Of a stretch of 64,000 nucleotides of DNA, positions 54,738-63,226 are shown in pieces; position 1 is the first letter of the stretch, and each line of letters opens with the position of its first letter. The translations under genes and the position numbers were made by a program. This DNA comes from Modicisalibacter sp049808615 (GTDB taxonomy: Bacteria; Pseudomonadota; Gammaproteobacteria; Pseudomonadales; Halomonadaceae): NCBI RefSeq assembly GCF_049808615.1, contig NZ_JBNCAN010000004.1, forward strand, positions 62,001 to 126,000. Direction: 5' to 3'. A model generated the notes under the pieces. That model worked only from the letters and a program-made list of their open reading frames with translations, was not told the origin of the DNA and ran no database searches.

Positions 54738-54761
54738 CTCTAGGTGACAAATAGGTGACAG
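54738..54761 (+). repeat. Putative integrase arm-binding site, right end
   Basis: Tandem TAGGTGACA units, matching 47530-47553 in 23 of 24 bases and in the same orientation. It lies between int and attR and overlaps the int leader. Confidence 0.6.
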
Positions 54762-54890
54762 CTATAGGATACAATAGGGCATGATGGGGAACAATGAGAA
54801 ACAACTAATCAACATGTAATGCAATGTTTTTATTTATTTTATTGGCTATTCTTGTTTCTGTTAGTTCCTACTTAAATATGGCATAAACGG

Positions 54891-54936
54891 AATGGGGTTG
54901 CAGAGGTCGCAGGTTCGAATCCTGTCGCTCCGACCA
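54891..54936 (+). repeat. Right attachment site (attR): 3' half of tRNA-Pro
   Basis: A 46-base copy of the tRNA 3' half from the anticodon loop to CCA. The 5' half is missing, so this is not a tRNA gene but the displaced native end left by integration. The native tRNA terminator follows at 54952. Confidence 0.93.
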
Positions 54937-54951
54937 TAGATTACTGATATT

Positions 54952-54987
54952 AAAGCCATCTTTAGGAATTCCTAGACATGGCTTTTT
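54952..54987 (+). terminator. Original tRNA-Pro terminator beyond attR
   Basis: AAAGCCAT (54952-54959) pairs with ATGGCTTT (54978-54985), with AGGAATTCCT as an inner palindrome and a T-run after. This is what followed tRNA-Pro before the element came in. Confidence 0.75.
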
Positions 54988-55077
54988 TCATTTTCTGCTT
55001 ATCGCGCCTCGTGGCAACGTTTTTCAAGTGACCAGCCGCCTTAGCCGCTAATCGTATCACTCGAAGTCATGGACCGC

Positions 55078-55677
55078 TCAAGACAAACCCTCAGCACTTT
55101 CAATTACCACCGCATATAAATCCTTCATCGAGGCCAAGGCGGCGTCATGCACATCTTCAGCGGAGAGATGCTTTCCACCCGCCGTCTCCAGAGATCTTGA
55201 TGCGGTGGTATTGGCAACCACCGTCGGTGCATAACCCAGATTGAATCCACCCTGGGCAGTCGCGAGAACACACATGTGGGTCATGAATCCAGCCAAGACA
55301 AGGTTGGTGACACCCAATGAATTCAAGTGCTCATCCAGATCGGTCTGAAAAAAAGAGTTCGGATAGTTTTTTGTAACTATCAGCTCCCCTTCCTGGGGAG
55401 CAACGATATCGGCGATGGCGCCACTGTCACCGTTGATGTCGAATGGTGAACCTTCGCCCGCATCATGGCGGATATGAATGACCGGAGCACCGACCCTGCG
55501 CGCTTGGTCCTGCAGCTTTCTGGCTTCTTGCAAAGCCTCTTCGACGCCTGTCAGCTGCAACACGCCTTCACGATAGGTGTTCTGGCAGTCGATAAGGATC
55601 AATGCAGAGTCCTTGAGACTCGCCGGTTGAGCAGGGAGCCCTTGCAACGCTCTGAGCGTAGTCGGTTCATTATTCAT
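55078..55677 (-). CDS. Isochorismatase-family cysteine hydrolase
   Basis: A 199-residue hydrolase with the catalytic triad D30 (LIDCQNTY), K103 (VTKNYPNSF) and C136 (GFMTHMCVLAT). The family includes nicotinamidases, isochorismatases and N-carbamoyl hydrolases; it most resembles the uncharacterised YcaC-like group. Substrate unknown. The ribosome site is weak (GAGAATCC). Confidence 0.85.
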   Translation of the reverse strand: MNNEPTTLRALQGLPAQPASLKDSALILIDCQNTYREGVLQLTGVEEALQEARKLQDQARRVGAPVIHIRHDAGEGSPFDINGDSGAIADIVAPQEGELIVTKNYPNSFFQTDLDEHLNSLGVTNLVLAGFMTHMCVLATAQGGFNLGYAPTVVANTTASRSLETAGGKHLSAEDVHDAALASMKDLYAVVIESAEGLS

Positions 55678-55725
55678 ATCGGATTCTCGGTTTCATCCTT
55701 GTATGTACAGGTCACTGAATAATCG

Positions 55726-56472
55726 CTATTCATTGTCCTTTTGATGTGCACCTTCGATCTTACGTCGATAGCGCAGCAGAATCTTCAGGCTATCGACGCT
55801 TTTTGTTAGATCAGGGCTCGAATCAGCGTCTTTTGCTCCCCATATTCCTTGAGGTTCATTCATTGAGTGCCCCTCGTTGAACTGCTCGATCACCGCTTGA
55901 GCCCTTGAAGACGAGGTTTTCGTATAGTTATCCATAGGCAAATCCGCTTGATGCGACAGATTACGTGTCAGCTCGTCGATGACCCTATCCGTGGCTGACA
56001 GGGCTTCCTCGTTCAATACCTCCAGCAACCGTGCCTTTTCGACGCTGCCAAGTAATTCGATGAGCGTTGCACTACGTTCGCTGAGCGCTCTACCCTCATC
56101 CTCCTGAACCTGGCTAGACTGCTGCATCAGGCGTAGCGCCGTTCGATAAAGATCGGCCTTGCCGGCATCGAGCTCGCCTACCAGGGTTTCCGCCTCTTTC
56201 GTCAGGCGCTGCAGCTTGATTTCGCTGCCGAGGATCGTGATATGGGTGATGCGATGCCAGATCAGCGTGACCAGCCCCACGCCGAAAGCCAATGTCAAAA
56301 GGCTGACGAAGGCGCCCCCTTCGATTCGACCGTTGTGCAGATAGAAGAAGGCAAGCCCCGCCAATGCGCCGAAAGCGGCTACAGCAAGAAGAGAACGCTT
56401 TCGTCTTGCGTACCATGGTTCAGGCTTGTGTGCGTCGCCTTCGCACCGAGCCTTGTCGCGCCGCTGCTCCAT
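55726..56472 (-). CDS. Membrane protein with two helices and a cytoplasmic coiled-coil region
   Basis: About 248 residues from the ATG at 56472 (an upstream ATG at 56502 is also open). A basic N-terminus leads to two adjacent membrane helices (LLAVAAFGALAGLAFFYL and FVSLLTLAFGVGLVTLIW), then an acidic, long helical region likely to form a coiled coil. No family recognised. It lies between the isochorismatase-like gene and the flavin oxidoreductase on the same strand, with spacers of about 50 and 130-160 bp. Confidence 0.65.
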   Translation of the reverse strand: MEQRRDKARCEGDAHKPEPWYARRKRSLLAVAAFGALAGLAFFYLHNGRIEGGAFVSLLTLAFGVGLVTLIWHRITHITILGSEIKLQRLTKEAETLVGELDAGKADLYRTALRLMQQSSQVQEDEGRALSERSATLIELLGSVEKARLLEVLNEEALSATDRVIDELTRNLSHQADLPMDNYTKTSSSRAQAVIEQFNEGHSMNEPQGIWGAKDADSSPDLTKSVDSLKILLRYRRKIEGAHQKDNE

Positions 56473-56629
56473 CTTGCTCAGTCTTTGTGAATATAGGAAC
56501 ACTAAATGTACGACAAAAATGCAGCGTCCGTTACCGAAGCCGCTGCAATGATGCTTAGCGGTGAACTTGAATCTAACGACGAGCTGGCGATTTACCTATT
56601 ACGCAAGCAACCGCACGTCTCCATTCGTT

Positions 56630-58699
56630 TCAATCCACTGCCAGAGCCGTGATTTCTCTGCGGAAAGGCAGGTCATCGCCAAGATCGTCAGCATCCAGTT
56701 CCCGGGCATAGCGGTGTCCGGCGTAAGTCGCCCAGGCAATCGGGCCCGGCGCATTGGCATCACCGATGAGCTTCACCGTTTTGATTCCCGCGTCCGTCCA
56801 CTCCGGCTCCCTGGCTTTCAGCGCGTTGAACAACTCGTCGTCTGCTTTTTGAGCAGTGACCAGGACTACCGCATCCGCGGCAAAGGTCTGGGTCCGGTTG
56901 GTATAGACGCAGTTGCTGATAACGTGGTCAGCGGCGATTTCTGTAATGCCGCGATTGAGCACGATATCGACACCGGCCTCGACCAGCCGGGGGTGGATGG
57001 CGATCTGCTCCAGGGTGTTGTTGGTCCAGTCCGATACATAGGCCGCCGGGGTGATCAGCGTGACGTCCGCGCCATTTTTCGCCAGTAGCTCCGCCAAGAC
57101 ACCGCCCATGTAATAGTGATCATCGTCGAACACCACGACCTTGCCCTGAGGGATCGTGCCATCCATCAGATCGTCCGGCGTGTAGATCTTGGCATCCGGT
57201 GAAATCGGCATGGGCACGACGTGCTGTCGAGCCACCCCGTCCCGGCGCCAGGTAGCGCCGGTGGCAATCGCCACGTTCTCGAAGCCGAACTCCATGATGT
57301 CGTCCGCACTCAGCTTGCTGTCCAGATAGATATCGACATCCGGACGCTGGGAAAGCTGGTACTGGCGATAATCCACGACTCGGCCCCAGGCGCTGAGTCC
57401 GGGCAACTTGCACTCCCGGATCACGCGACCGCCGATTTCAGTGCGCGACTCCGCCACCGCTACCTGATAGCCACGACGACAGAGTGCCCAGGCCGCCTCC
57501 AACCCAGCGGGACCCGAGCCGACGATCAGCACGTTGTCGCTATCACCCTTGGGATTCATCTTCTCGGGATGCCAGCCCTTGCGCCACTCCTCCATGAAGG
57601 TAGGGTTCTGGGTGCAGCGGCTGATCGACATGGTCATGTCGCCGGTAATGCAGATGTTGCAGCCGATGCATTCGCGGATATCCTCGATCCTGCCTTCCTC
57701 GACCTTTTTTGGCAGAAACGGGTCGGCAATCGACGGGCGCGCGCAGCCGATGAAGTCGAGAACACCGGATTTGATCTGCTTGACCATGACATCCGGGCTG
57801 GTAAAGCGGCCAACACCGACGATGGGCTTGTCGGTGAGCTCGTGAATGCCGCGCACCAGCTCCTGCTGAGCGGCCTCTTCCTTGAAACGGGACGGACCGG
57901 AGCACTCTTCCCAGGTGCCCTGGGCCAGGTCCCAAAGATCCGGTAGATCCTTGTTCATTTCGATGTAATCGCGCACCTCCGCGTTGGAGAACCCCAGCTG
58001 GCCGATGGTCTCGTCCAGGCTGACACGCAGGGTAATGCCCATGGTGTCTCCCACCGCGTCGCGCATGTCGGCGATCACCTCCTGGGAAAACCGCGAGCGA
58101 TTCTCCAGGCTGCCGCCATATTCATCCGTGCGCTGATTGGTGGCACGGCTCAAGAAGTGCTGAAAAATGCCAAAGCCATGGGCACCGTACAGGCAGATCA
58201 GATCGAACCCTGCCTCTTTCGAGCGTTTAGCCGCATTGACGAACCAGCGGCGCAGATCGCGAATGTCCTTCTTGTCCAAGGCACGAGCCTGTACCGGATC
58301 ATTGGTGAAGGTACGGATCGGCAGGGCCGACGGTGCCAAAGGTACTTCCTTGCTATACAGATTGGGGCCATTGATGCCGGAATAGGCGAGCTGAATGCCG
58401 GCCAAGGCGCCGTGCTGCTTCATCCTCTCGGACATCTTGCGCAGCATCGGGATGTCCTTGTCTTCCCACAGCCGCAGCTCGATGAACGGGGTGATTTCCG
58501 AGGTGTGATGCATCTCGCATTGCTCGGTGAAGATGACGCCCCAGCCGCCTTCGGCCTTGATTCCGCGCATTTCAGCGGCAGCCGAAGGATCGCGATAGCC
58601 GCCGCCATTGCAATGCGGTACCTGATAGAACCGGTTCTTAGCGGTGACCGGCCCGATCTGCATTGGCTCGAAAAGAATGTCATAACGTGGATCGCGCAC
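56630..58699 (-). CDS. Fe-S flavoprotein of the trimethylamine dehydrogenase / N-methyl amino-acid demethylase (DgcA-like) family
   Basis: A 689-residue enzyme. An FMN TIM barrel (PVTAKNRFYQVPH ... RTDEYGGSLENRSRF) is followed by a 4Fe-4S site C344-x2-C347-x2-C350-x11-C362, then a dinucleotide domain with GSGPAGLEAA (394-). This is the TMADH/2,4-dienoyl-CoA reductase layout; the sequence resembles DgcA and N-methylproline demethylases. It would strip N-methyl groups and pass electrons to an ETF-type partner. It starts with GTG behind AAGGAG. Confidence 0.85.
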   Translation of the reverse strand: MRDPRYDILFEPMQIGPVTAKNRFYQVPHCNGGGYRDPSAAAEMRGIKAEGGWGVIFTEQCEMHHTSEITPFIELRLWEDKDIPMLRKMSERMKQHGALAGIQLAYSGINGPNLYSKEVPLAPSALPIRTFTNDPVQARALDKKDIRDLRRWFVNAAKRSKEAGFDLICLYGAHGFGIFQHFLSRATNQRTDEYGGSLENRSRFSQEVIADMRDAVGDTMGITLRVSLDETIGQLGFSNAEVRDYIEMNKDLPDLWDLAQGTWEECSGPSRFKEEAAQQELVRGIHELTDKPIVGVGRFTSPDVMVKQIKSGVLDFIGCARPSIADPFLPKKVEEGRIEDIRECIGCNICITGDMTMSISRCTQNPTFMEEWRKGWHPEKMNPKGDSDNVLIVGSGPAGLEAAWALCRRGYQVAVAESRTEIGGRVIRECKLPGLSAWGRVVDYRQYQLSQRPDVDIYLDSKLSADDIMEFGFENVAIATGATWRRDGVARQHVVPMPISPDAKIYTPDDLMDGTIPQGKVVVFDDDHYYMGGVLAELLAKNGADVTLITPAAYVSDWTNNTLEQIAIHPRLVEAGVDIVLNRGITEIAADHVISNCVYTNRTQTFAADAVVLVTAQKADDELFNALKAREPEWTDAGIKTVKLIGDANAPGPIAWATYAGHRYARELDADDLGDDLPFRREITALAVD

Positions 58700-58738
58700 T
58701 GTTCTACTCCTTTATTTCTTTATTGGTTTGCAACGGTC

Positions 58739-58789
58739 TTACGTCGCAATGCCCACCGGGTCTGCGTCCAGCACGATTCCTGTCTTCAT
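58739..58789 (-). CDS. Sixteen-codon ORF with a strong ribosome site
   Basis: ATG at 58789, stop TAA at 58739, encoding MKTGIVLDADPVGIAT. AAGGAG stands six bases before the ATG, as good as any gene nearby. It lies between the permease and the demethylase-like gene on the same strand. It may be a leader peptide, a real micro-protein or the stump of a lost gene. Confidence 0.4.
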   Translation of the reverse strand: MKTGIVLDADPVGIAT

Positions 58790-58878
58790 GGGAATCTCCT
58801 TCCCGCTCTATTCAACTGCATGAATGGAGCGGAATGTGATGAACGTCTATGTGGCTGTCTCGCGATTGATTTGAGCTC

Positions 58879-60294
58879 TCAGCGCTTGATGATCTCGTCG
58901 AGGGGTTCGGGCTTGAACAGCGGCTTGCGCATCACGAGCTTGATCCACACCACGGCGATGACACTGACGATGCCCAGCACGACGCCGGCATTGGTGAAGA
59001 TCTTGACCGTCAGCTCCGGAGCCGGTGAAGCGTAGACGATGGCGTAGGCCATGCCGGCAATACCGACCAGTTGGGGTAGCGGATAAAACGGCGAACGATA
59101 GGGACGCTTGGCGTTGGGGTAACGAACGCGCAGCGCGATCACGTTGACGTGGGCGATGATGTAGGCCAGCAGCCAGGCGATGGCGGCAGAGATCAGCAAG
59201 AGCCCCACGGTGGTTGGATCATTGCCCCATACCAGTAGCGGCAAGCCGGTAACGCCGGCAATGAACAGCACCGCGACCCAAGGTACTTGGGTGGAGCGGG
59301 TCAACCAGCCCAGCATCGGGAAGGCCTGGCCCTGTTCCGCCATGCCCTGCATCATGCGCGGGATTGCGGCGAGGGAGCTGTTGACGGTGCTGCAGGTCGC
59401 GGTTATTGCCGCCACGGCCAGCAGGAAGGTACCAGAGCCGCCGAAGACGGCGCTGGCATACTCCAGGTGCGGCAGATCGGCGGAGAGCAGAACGTCTCGA
59501 GGCACATAAAAGAGCGCGCCCAGGCAGTAGATGGCGAAGACCACGAAGATCACGGTCAGGCCTATATACATGGAGCGCGGAATATTACGTGCCGGATCGC
59601 GTGAATCATTCACCAATGGACAGACGAACTCCGCCCCGACATAACCCCAGATGGCCAGTGCGATCAGTGTGAAGGCACCGTCACCGAGGTTGAACCCTTC
59701 CGCCAGCTTGGAGGCTTCAAAGGTCTGAGGCGCAAAGCCTCCAGTGACAGCGCTTACTCCAAGTAGCAATAGCGCTACCACCATGGCAAAGGCCAGGACA
59801 CTCTGTAGCTTGGCAAAAATGTCGATACCCAGCAGGTTGAGCAGCGTGAACACGCCAAGAATGCCAAAGGCGACGTAGTTGGTGCTCTCAACCGCTGGAT
59901 AGAGCACGCCGAGAAAGTAGTTGACCAGCAGCAGCTCCGCGGAGAGTGCGAACATGGCCACTACCACATAGCCGGAGAACACCGAAAGAATTGCCGGGAA
60001 TTGACCCAGGGCCACTTCTGTGTAGGCGCTCAAGCTGCCCGCCCGGGGTATCAGCAGTGACAACTCGGAGAAGGACGCCGCATAGCACAGCGCCAGAACC
60101 CAGGCGATGGCGAGCGGTACGATGAAGGCCGCACCGGCAATACCCACGCCCTGAAGCATCAGCACCATGACGCCTTGGGAGACGACCAGACCCACTGCAA
60201 CGGCGGTAAGGGATTTAAGACCTAGAACACCACTGGCTTTCTTGTTGGCGGCGATCGACGTATCCGCCTTGCCGGATAGTTGTGATTCCATCAT
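58879..60294 (-). CDS. APC-family amino-acid/amine permease
   Basis: A 471-residue permease with 12 membrane helices. Features include GVLGLKSLTAVAVGLVVSQGV at TM1, the SELSLLIPRAGSLSAYTEVALG stretch and GAEFVCPLVNDSRDPARNIPRSM. It imports an amino acid, polyamine or related amine; co-localisation suggests the substrate of the demethylase/aldehyde dehydrogenase. The start at 60294 has GAGGG; an ATG three bases later is equally possible. Confidence 0.88.
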   Translation of the reverse strand: MMESQLSGKADTSIAANKKASGVLGLKSLTAVAVGLVVSQGVMVLMLQGVGIAGAAFIVPLAIAWVLALCYAASFSELSLLIPRAGSLSAYTEVALGQFPAILSVFSGYVVVAMFALSAELLLVNYFLGVLYPAVESTNYVAFGILGVFTLLNLLGIDIFAKLQSVLAFAMVVALLLLGVSAVTGGFAPQTFEASKLAEGFNLGDGAFTLIALAIWGYVGAEFVCPLVNDSRDPARNIPRSMYIGLTVIFVVFAIYCLGALFYVPRDVLLSADLPHLEYASAVFGGSGTFLLAVAAITATCSTVNSSLAAIPRMMQGMAEQGQAFPMLGWLTRSTQVPWVAVLFIAGVTGLPLLVWGNDPTTVGLLLISAAIAWLLAYIIAHVNVIALRVRYPNAKRPYRSPFYPLPQLVGIAGMAYAIVYASPAPELTVKIFTNAGVVLGIVSVIAVVWIKLVMRKPLFKPEPLDEIIKR

Positions 60295-60384
60295 TTCAAC
60301 CCTCGTTGTAATTGTCGGGGTACACCGCGCCATCTGTTCGGAAATGACAGACGACCTATATTGCTTGATGCAGAAACAGGCGTG

Positions 60385-61872
60385 TCATAGACGGATCCAA
60401 GTCGTCTTGAGCTGGGTGAACTTGTCCAGGGCATGCAGGGATAGATCGCGTCCGAATCCCGACTGTTTGTAGCCGCCGAAGGGCGTGGTGAAGTCGATGG
60501 CATCCACGGTATTCACCGAGACGGTGCCCGCCTGCAGGCGTCGTGAAACCCGATGGGCACGAGACAGGTCGCGGGTCCATACCGAGGCGGCCAGACCGTA
60601 AATGGAGTCGTTGGCAATGGCCACCGCCTCATCCTCGTCGGCGAACTCGATCAGCGCCGCAACGGGCCCGAAGATCTCTTCCTGAGCGATGGTCATGCTT
60701 GGAGTCACGTTCTCGAACAGCGTCGGTGACACGAAGGCGCTCTTATCTTCCTTGGAAGGCATCTCGCCCATAGCCATCCGTGCGCCCTCCTCCAGGCCCA
60801 AGGAAATGTAGCCGCGAACCTTGCCCGCATGGTCGGCGTCGATCAGCGAGCCGACATCCGTGGTCGGGTCAAGCGGATCACCAACCTTGAGCCTGGATGC
60901 CGCCTCAACGAAGCGCTCGACGAAGGCATCCTTGATGTCACGCTGCACCAGGATTCGCGAGTTGGCGGAACACACCTCGCCTTGATTGAAATAGATGCCC
61001 TGCACTGCCGTCTTGGCGGCGGCATCAAGATCGCAGTCGGCGAAGACCAGGTTGGGACTCTTGCCCCCGCACTCCAGCCAGATCTGTTTCATGTTCGACC
61101 TGGAAGAGTACTCCAGGAAGCGCTTGCCGGTGGCCGTAGAGCCAGTGAAGGTCAGGCAGTCCACGCCGGCATGCAGGCCCAGCGCCTGGCCGGTGATATG
61201 GCCAAGCCCGGGCAGTACGTTGAATACGCCGTCCGGGATTCCTGCCTCCTTGGCCAGTTGCGCCAGGCGCAGCGCCGTCAGCGGTGACTGCTCGGCGGGC
61301 TTCAAGATCACACTATTACCGGCGGCCAGTGCCGGAGCCAGCTTCCAGGCGGTGATATCCAGCGGGAAGTTCCAGGGGATGACTGCTGCGACCACGCCTA
61401 CCGGCTCTCGGGTGATGATGGCCAGATTGTCACGATCGGTGGGCGCCACCTCACCATAGAGCTTATCGATGGTCTCGGCGTACCAGCCGAAGCAGCCGGC
61501 GGCACCGGGAATGTCGAGTTCATAGGCGTCGCGGATCGGCTTGCCGGTATCAAGCGTCTCGAGCAGCGCCAGCTCTTCCCGGTGTTCCATCATCAATGCG
61601 GAAAGGCGTTGCAGCACTGCCTTGCGCTCCGCCGGTGCGGCCCGAGACCAGTCGCCTGCCTCGAAGCTGCGACGGGCCGCGGCCACGGCCGTTTCAACGT
61701 CTTCTTCGCCGCAGGCCGCAACTTCGACCAGGCGTTCGGCAGTCGCCGGATTCCAGGACGTCAGCGTCTGGCCATCACCGGCAGAAACGCTGCGACCATC
61801 GATAAAAGCCTCGTGGGGTATCGTCAGTTGAGAACGCAATTTATGCCAATATGAGAGATCGGGTGCCGCCAT
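60385..61872 (-). CDS. Aldehyde dehydrogenase (PuuC-like)
   Basis: A 495-residue NAD(P)-dependent aldehyde dehydrogenase. E267 is in LECGGKSPN and the nucleophile C301 in NQGEVCSANSR; PWNFPLDI and TFTGSTATGK are the coenzyme and fold motifs. The closest remembered group is gamma-glutamyl-gamma-aminobutyraldehyde dehydrogenase (PuuC) and betaine-aldehyde-like enzymes. GGAGC precedes the ATG. It is the first gene of the catabolic run, with the permease 90 bp downstream. Confidence 0.9.
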   Translation of the reverse strand: MAAPDLSYWHKLRSQLTIPHEAFIDGRSVSAGDGQTLTSWNPATAERLVEVAACGEEDVETAVAAARRSFEAGDWSRAAPAERKAVLQRLSALMMEHREELALLETLDTGKPIRDAYELDIPGAAGCFGWYAETIDKLYGEVAPTDRDNLAIITREPVGVVAAVIPWNFPLDITAWKLAPALAAGNSVILKPAEQSPLTALRLAQLAKEAGIPDGVFNVLPGLGHITGQALGLHAGVDCLTFTGSTATGKRFLEYSSRSNMKQIWLECGGKSPNLVFADCDLDAAAKTAVQGIYFNQGEVCSANSRILVQRDIKDAFVERFVEAASRLKVGDPLDPTTDVGSLIDADHAGKVRGYISLGLEEGARMAMGEMPSKEDKSAFVSPTLFENVTPSMTIAQEEIFGPVAALIEFADEDEAVAIANDSIYGLAASVWTRDLSRAHRVSRRLQAGTVSVNTVDAIDFTTPFGGYKQSGFGRDLSLHALDKFTQLKTTWIRL

Positions 61873-62098
61873 CGGAATAGCTCCGTTGCCAGAATGTTGT
61901 TATAGCGGGCTGCGACAATTTGAATCACAACGCCTGGAATCACGATATCTCCCAGGTATTGATCAACTAAAATATTATTATACGAACGACAGCTTCAGCT
62001 TTTCCTATGCAACACTCCTCCCCGGTTGCTGCCGGCCGCTCGCCATTTCTCACGGTATTGTTTACCGCCGCTTTTCTAATCAATCACTCATCGGGGCA

Positions 62099-63049
62099 TC
62101 AAAGATGAGCTTTCTCGGTAGGCAGCGCTTCGATTTGCGTGAATATTTCCGCAAGCGCCTCGGGGTTGCACGCCAGTTGGCGCATGGCTTCGGCTGCAGG
62201 CGCCAGGCGCAGCCCTCCTAGGCAGGCAATGCCCAGCGATAGTGGCGGCGCTTCATCTTCCAGGATCAACGCCTTGAGGCGGCCTCCATTCAGAGACTCG
62301 AAGACGCTAAGCGGAGTGTTGAACAGCGAGAAACCGAAGCCGTTTGCGACCAGACCTCTCAGCATGTCCATGGACTTGGCGCGATGGGCCACCTTGGGGG
62401 ATAGCCCATGGTGAGTAAAAATCGACATGAAGTACTCGCGGCTCAAGGGCCAATCGAGCAATACCATGGAGTGAGTCACGAGCTCCTTGAGACTGATGCT
62501 GTCCCGGCTGCTCAGCGGATGGTCGATGGCGACCACCGCATAGGGAGGGAAACGATACAAGGGGGTAAAGTCGATCTCCTCGGGGATCTGTAGATCGTAG
62601 GTGAAAGCCAGTTCGTAGTCGCCCTGACCGAGCCCACGGACGATATCTACCTGGGTCATCTCATCACAGTAAAGGCTCACCGCCGGATGGCGGTCGACAA
62701 AGCGGCGCAACAACTTGGGCAGGAATACCGGGGCGAAGGTAGGAAAGGCCACCAGCCGCAGCTCTCCCCCGATCTCCTCACCCAGCGATGCTGCAAACTT
62801 CTCGAGCCCTTCGGCATCGTGCAGCAACTGGCGAGCACGGAGCAGTAGCTGCTTGCCGGCGGGTGTCAGCGACAATCCTTGCGCATGATGGCGCACGAAC
62901 AACGGCAGCCCCGTGATCTCCTCGACCTGCTGGATTGCCGCAGAAATGGAGGGCTGGGAGACATGCAGCTTTCCAGCTGCCTGTGTCACGCTGGAGAGTT
63001 CGCCGGCGACCACGAAATAGCGCAACTGCTTGAGAGTGAATTTACGCAT
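62099..63049 (-). CDS. LysR-family transcriptional regulator
   Basis: A 316-residue regulator. N-terminal helix-turn-helix (TLKQLRYFVVAGELSSVTQAAGKLHVSQPSISAAIQQVEE) and a LysR effector domain. The start at 63049 gives the usual MRKFTLKQLRYF; the ribosome site is weak. It lies upstream of the aldehyde dehydrogenase on the same strand, with an AT-rich 226-bp spacer (61873-62098) that should hold the promoter of the catabolic genes. It probably regulates them. Confidence 0.88.
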   Translation of the reverse strand: MRKFTLKQLRYFVVAGELSSVTQAAGKLHVSQPSISAAIQQVEEITGLPLFVRHHAQGLSLTPAGKQLLLRARQLLHDAEGLEKFAASLGEEIGGELRLVAFPTFAPVFLPKLLRRFVDRHPAVSLYCDEMTQVDIVRGLGQGDYELAFTYDLQIPEEIDFTPLYRFPPYAVVAIDHPLSSRDSISLKELVTHSMVLLDWPLSREYFMSIFTHHGLSPKVAHRAKSMDMLRGLVANGFGFSLFNTPLSVFESLNGGRLKALILEDEAPPLSLGIACLGGLRLAPAAEAMRQLACNPEALAEIFTQIEALPTEKAHL

Positions 63050-63226
63050 CGACCGGGATACACCATCGCTGAACAAGAGCCGCTATCCCATGGAGCGAGC
63101 CGGACAGCGGATTCGTCAGCATATCAAGAGCGGCGCTAAAAAGCGCTGGTCGGCACTCGCCTCGTCAAGCGATAAGGGCGTCTTCTCGAAGATAGAGCGA
63201 TTACATTGGATGTCAGCGCTCCATCA

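Larger units (their letters stand above)
47421..54936. mobile_element. Integrated ~7.5-kb phage-satellite-like element in tRNA-Pro
   Basis: Bounded by the 46-bp att repeats. Content from the right: tyrosine integrase, an unknown 265-residue protein, an AlpA-like DNA-binding protein, a 90-residue coupled protein and a primase-helicase, all leftward. From the left: a terminase-small-subunit-like protein and a lipoprotein, rightward. No capsid, portal, tail, lysis or conjugation genes are present. Replication plus integration plus packaging redirection without structural genes is the pattern of phage-inducible satellites. It could instead be a decayed prophage. Confidence 0.75.

Noticed and set aside
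54891..54936. A second tRNA-Pro gene
   Set aside because: Only the 3' half is present; there is no D-arm or 5' acceptor strand. It is the attR copy.
47421..54936. Integrative conjugative element
   Set aside because: No relaxase, coupling protein, mating-pair or oriT-like features; the element is too small and has phage-type genes.
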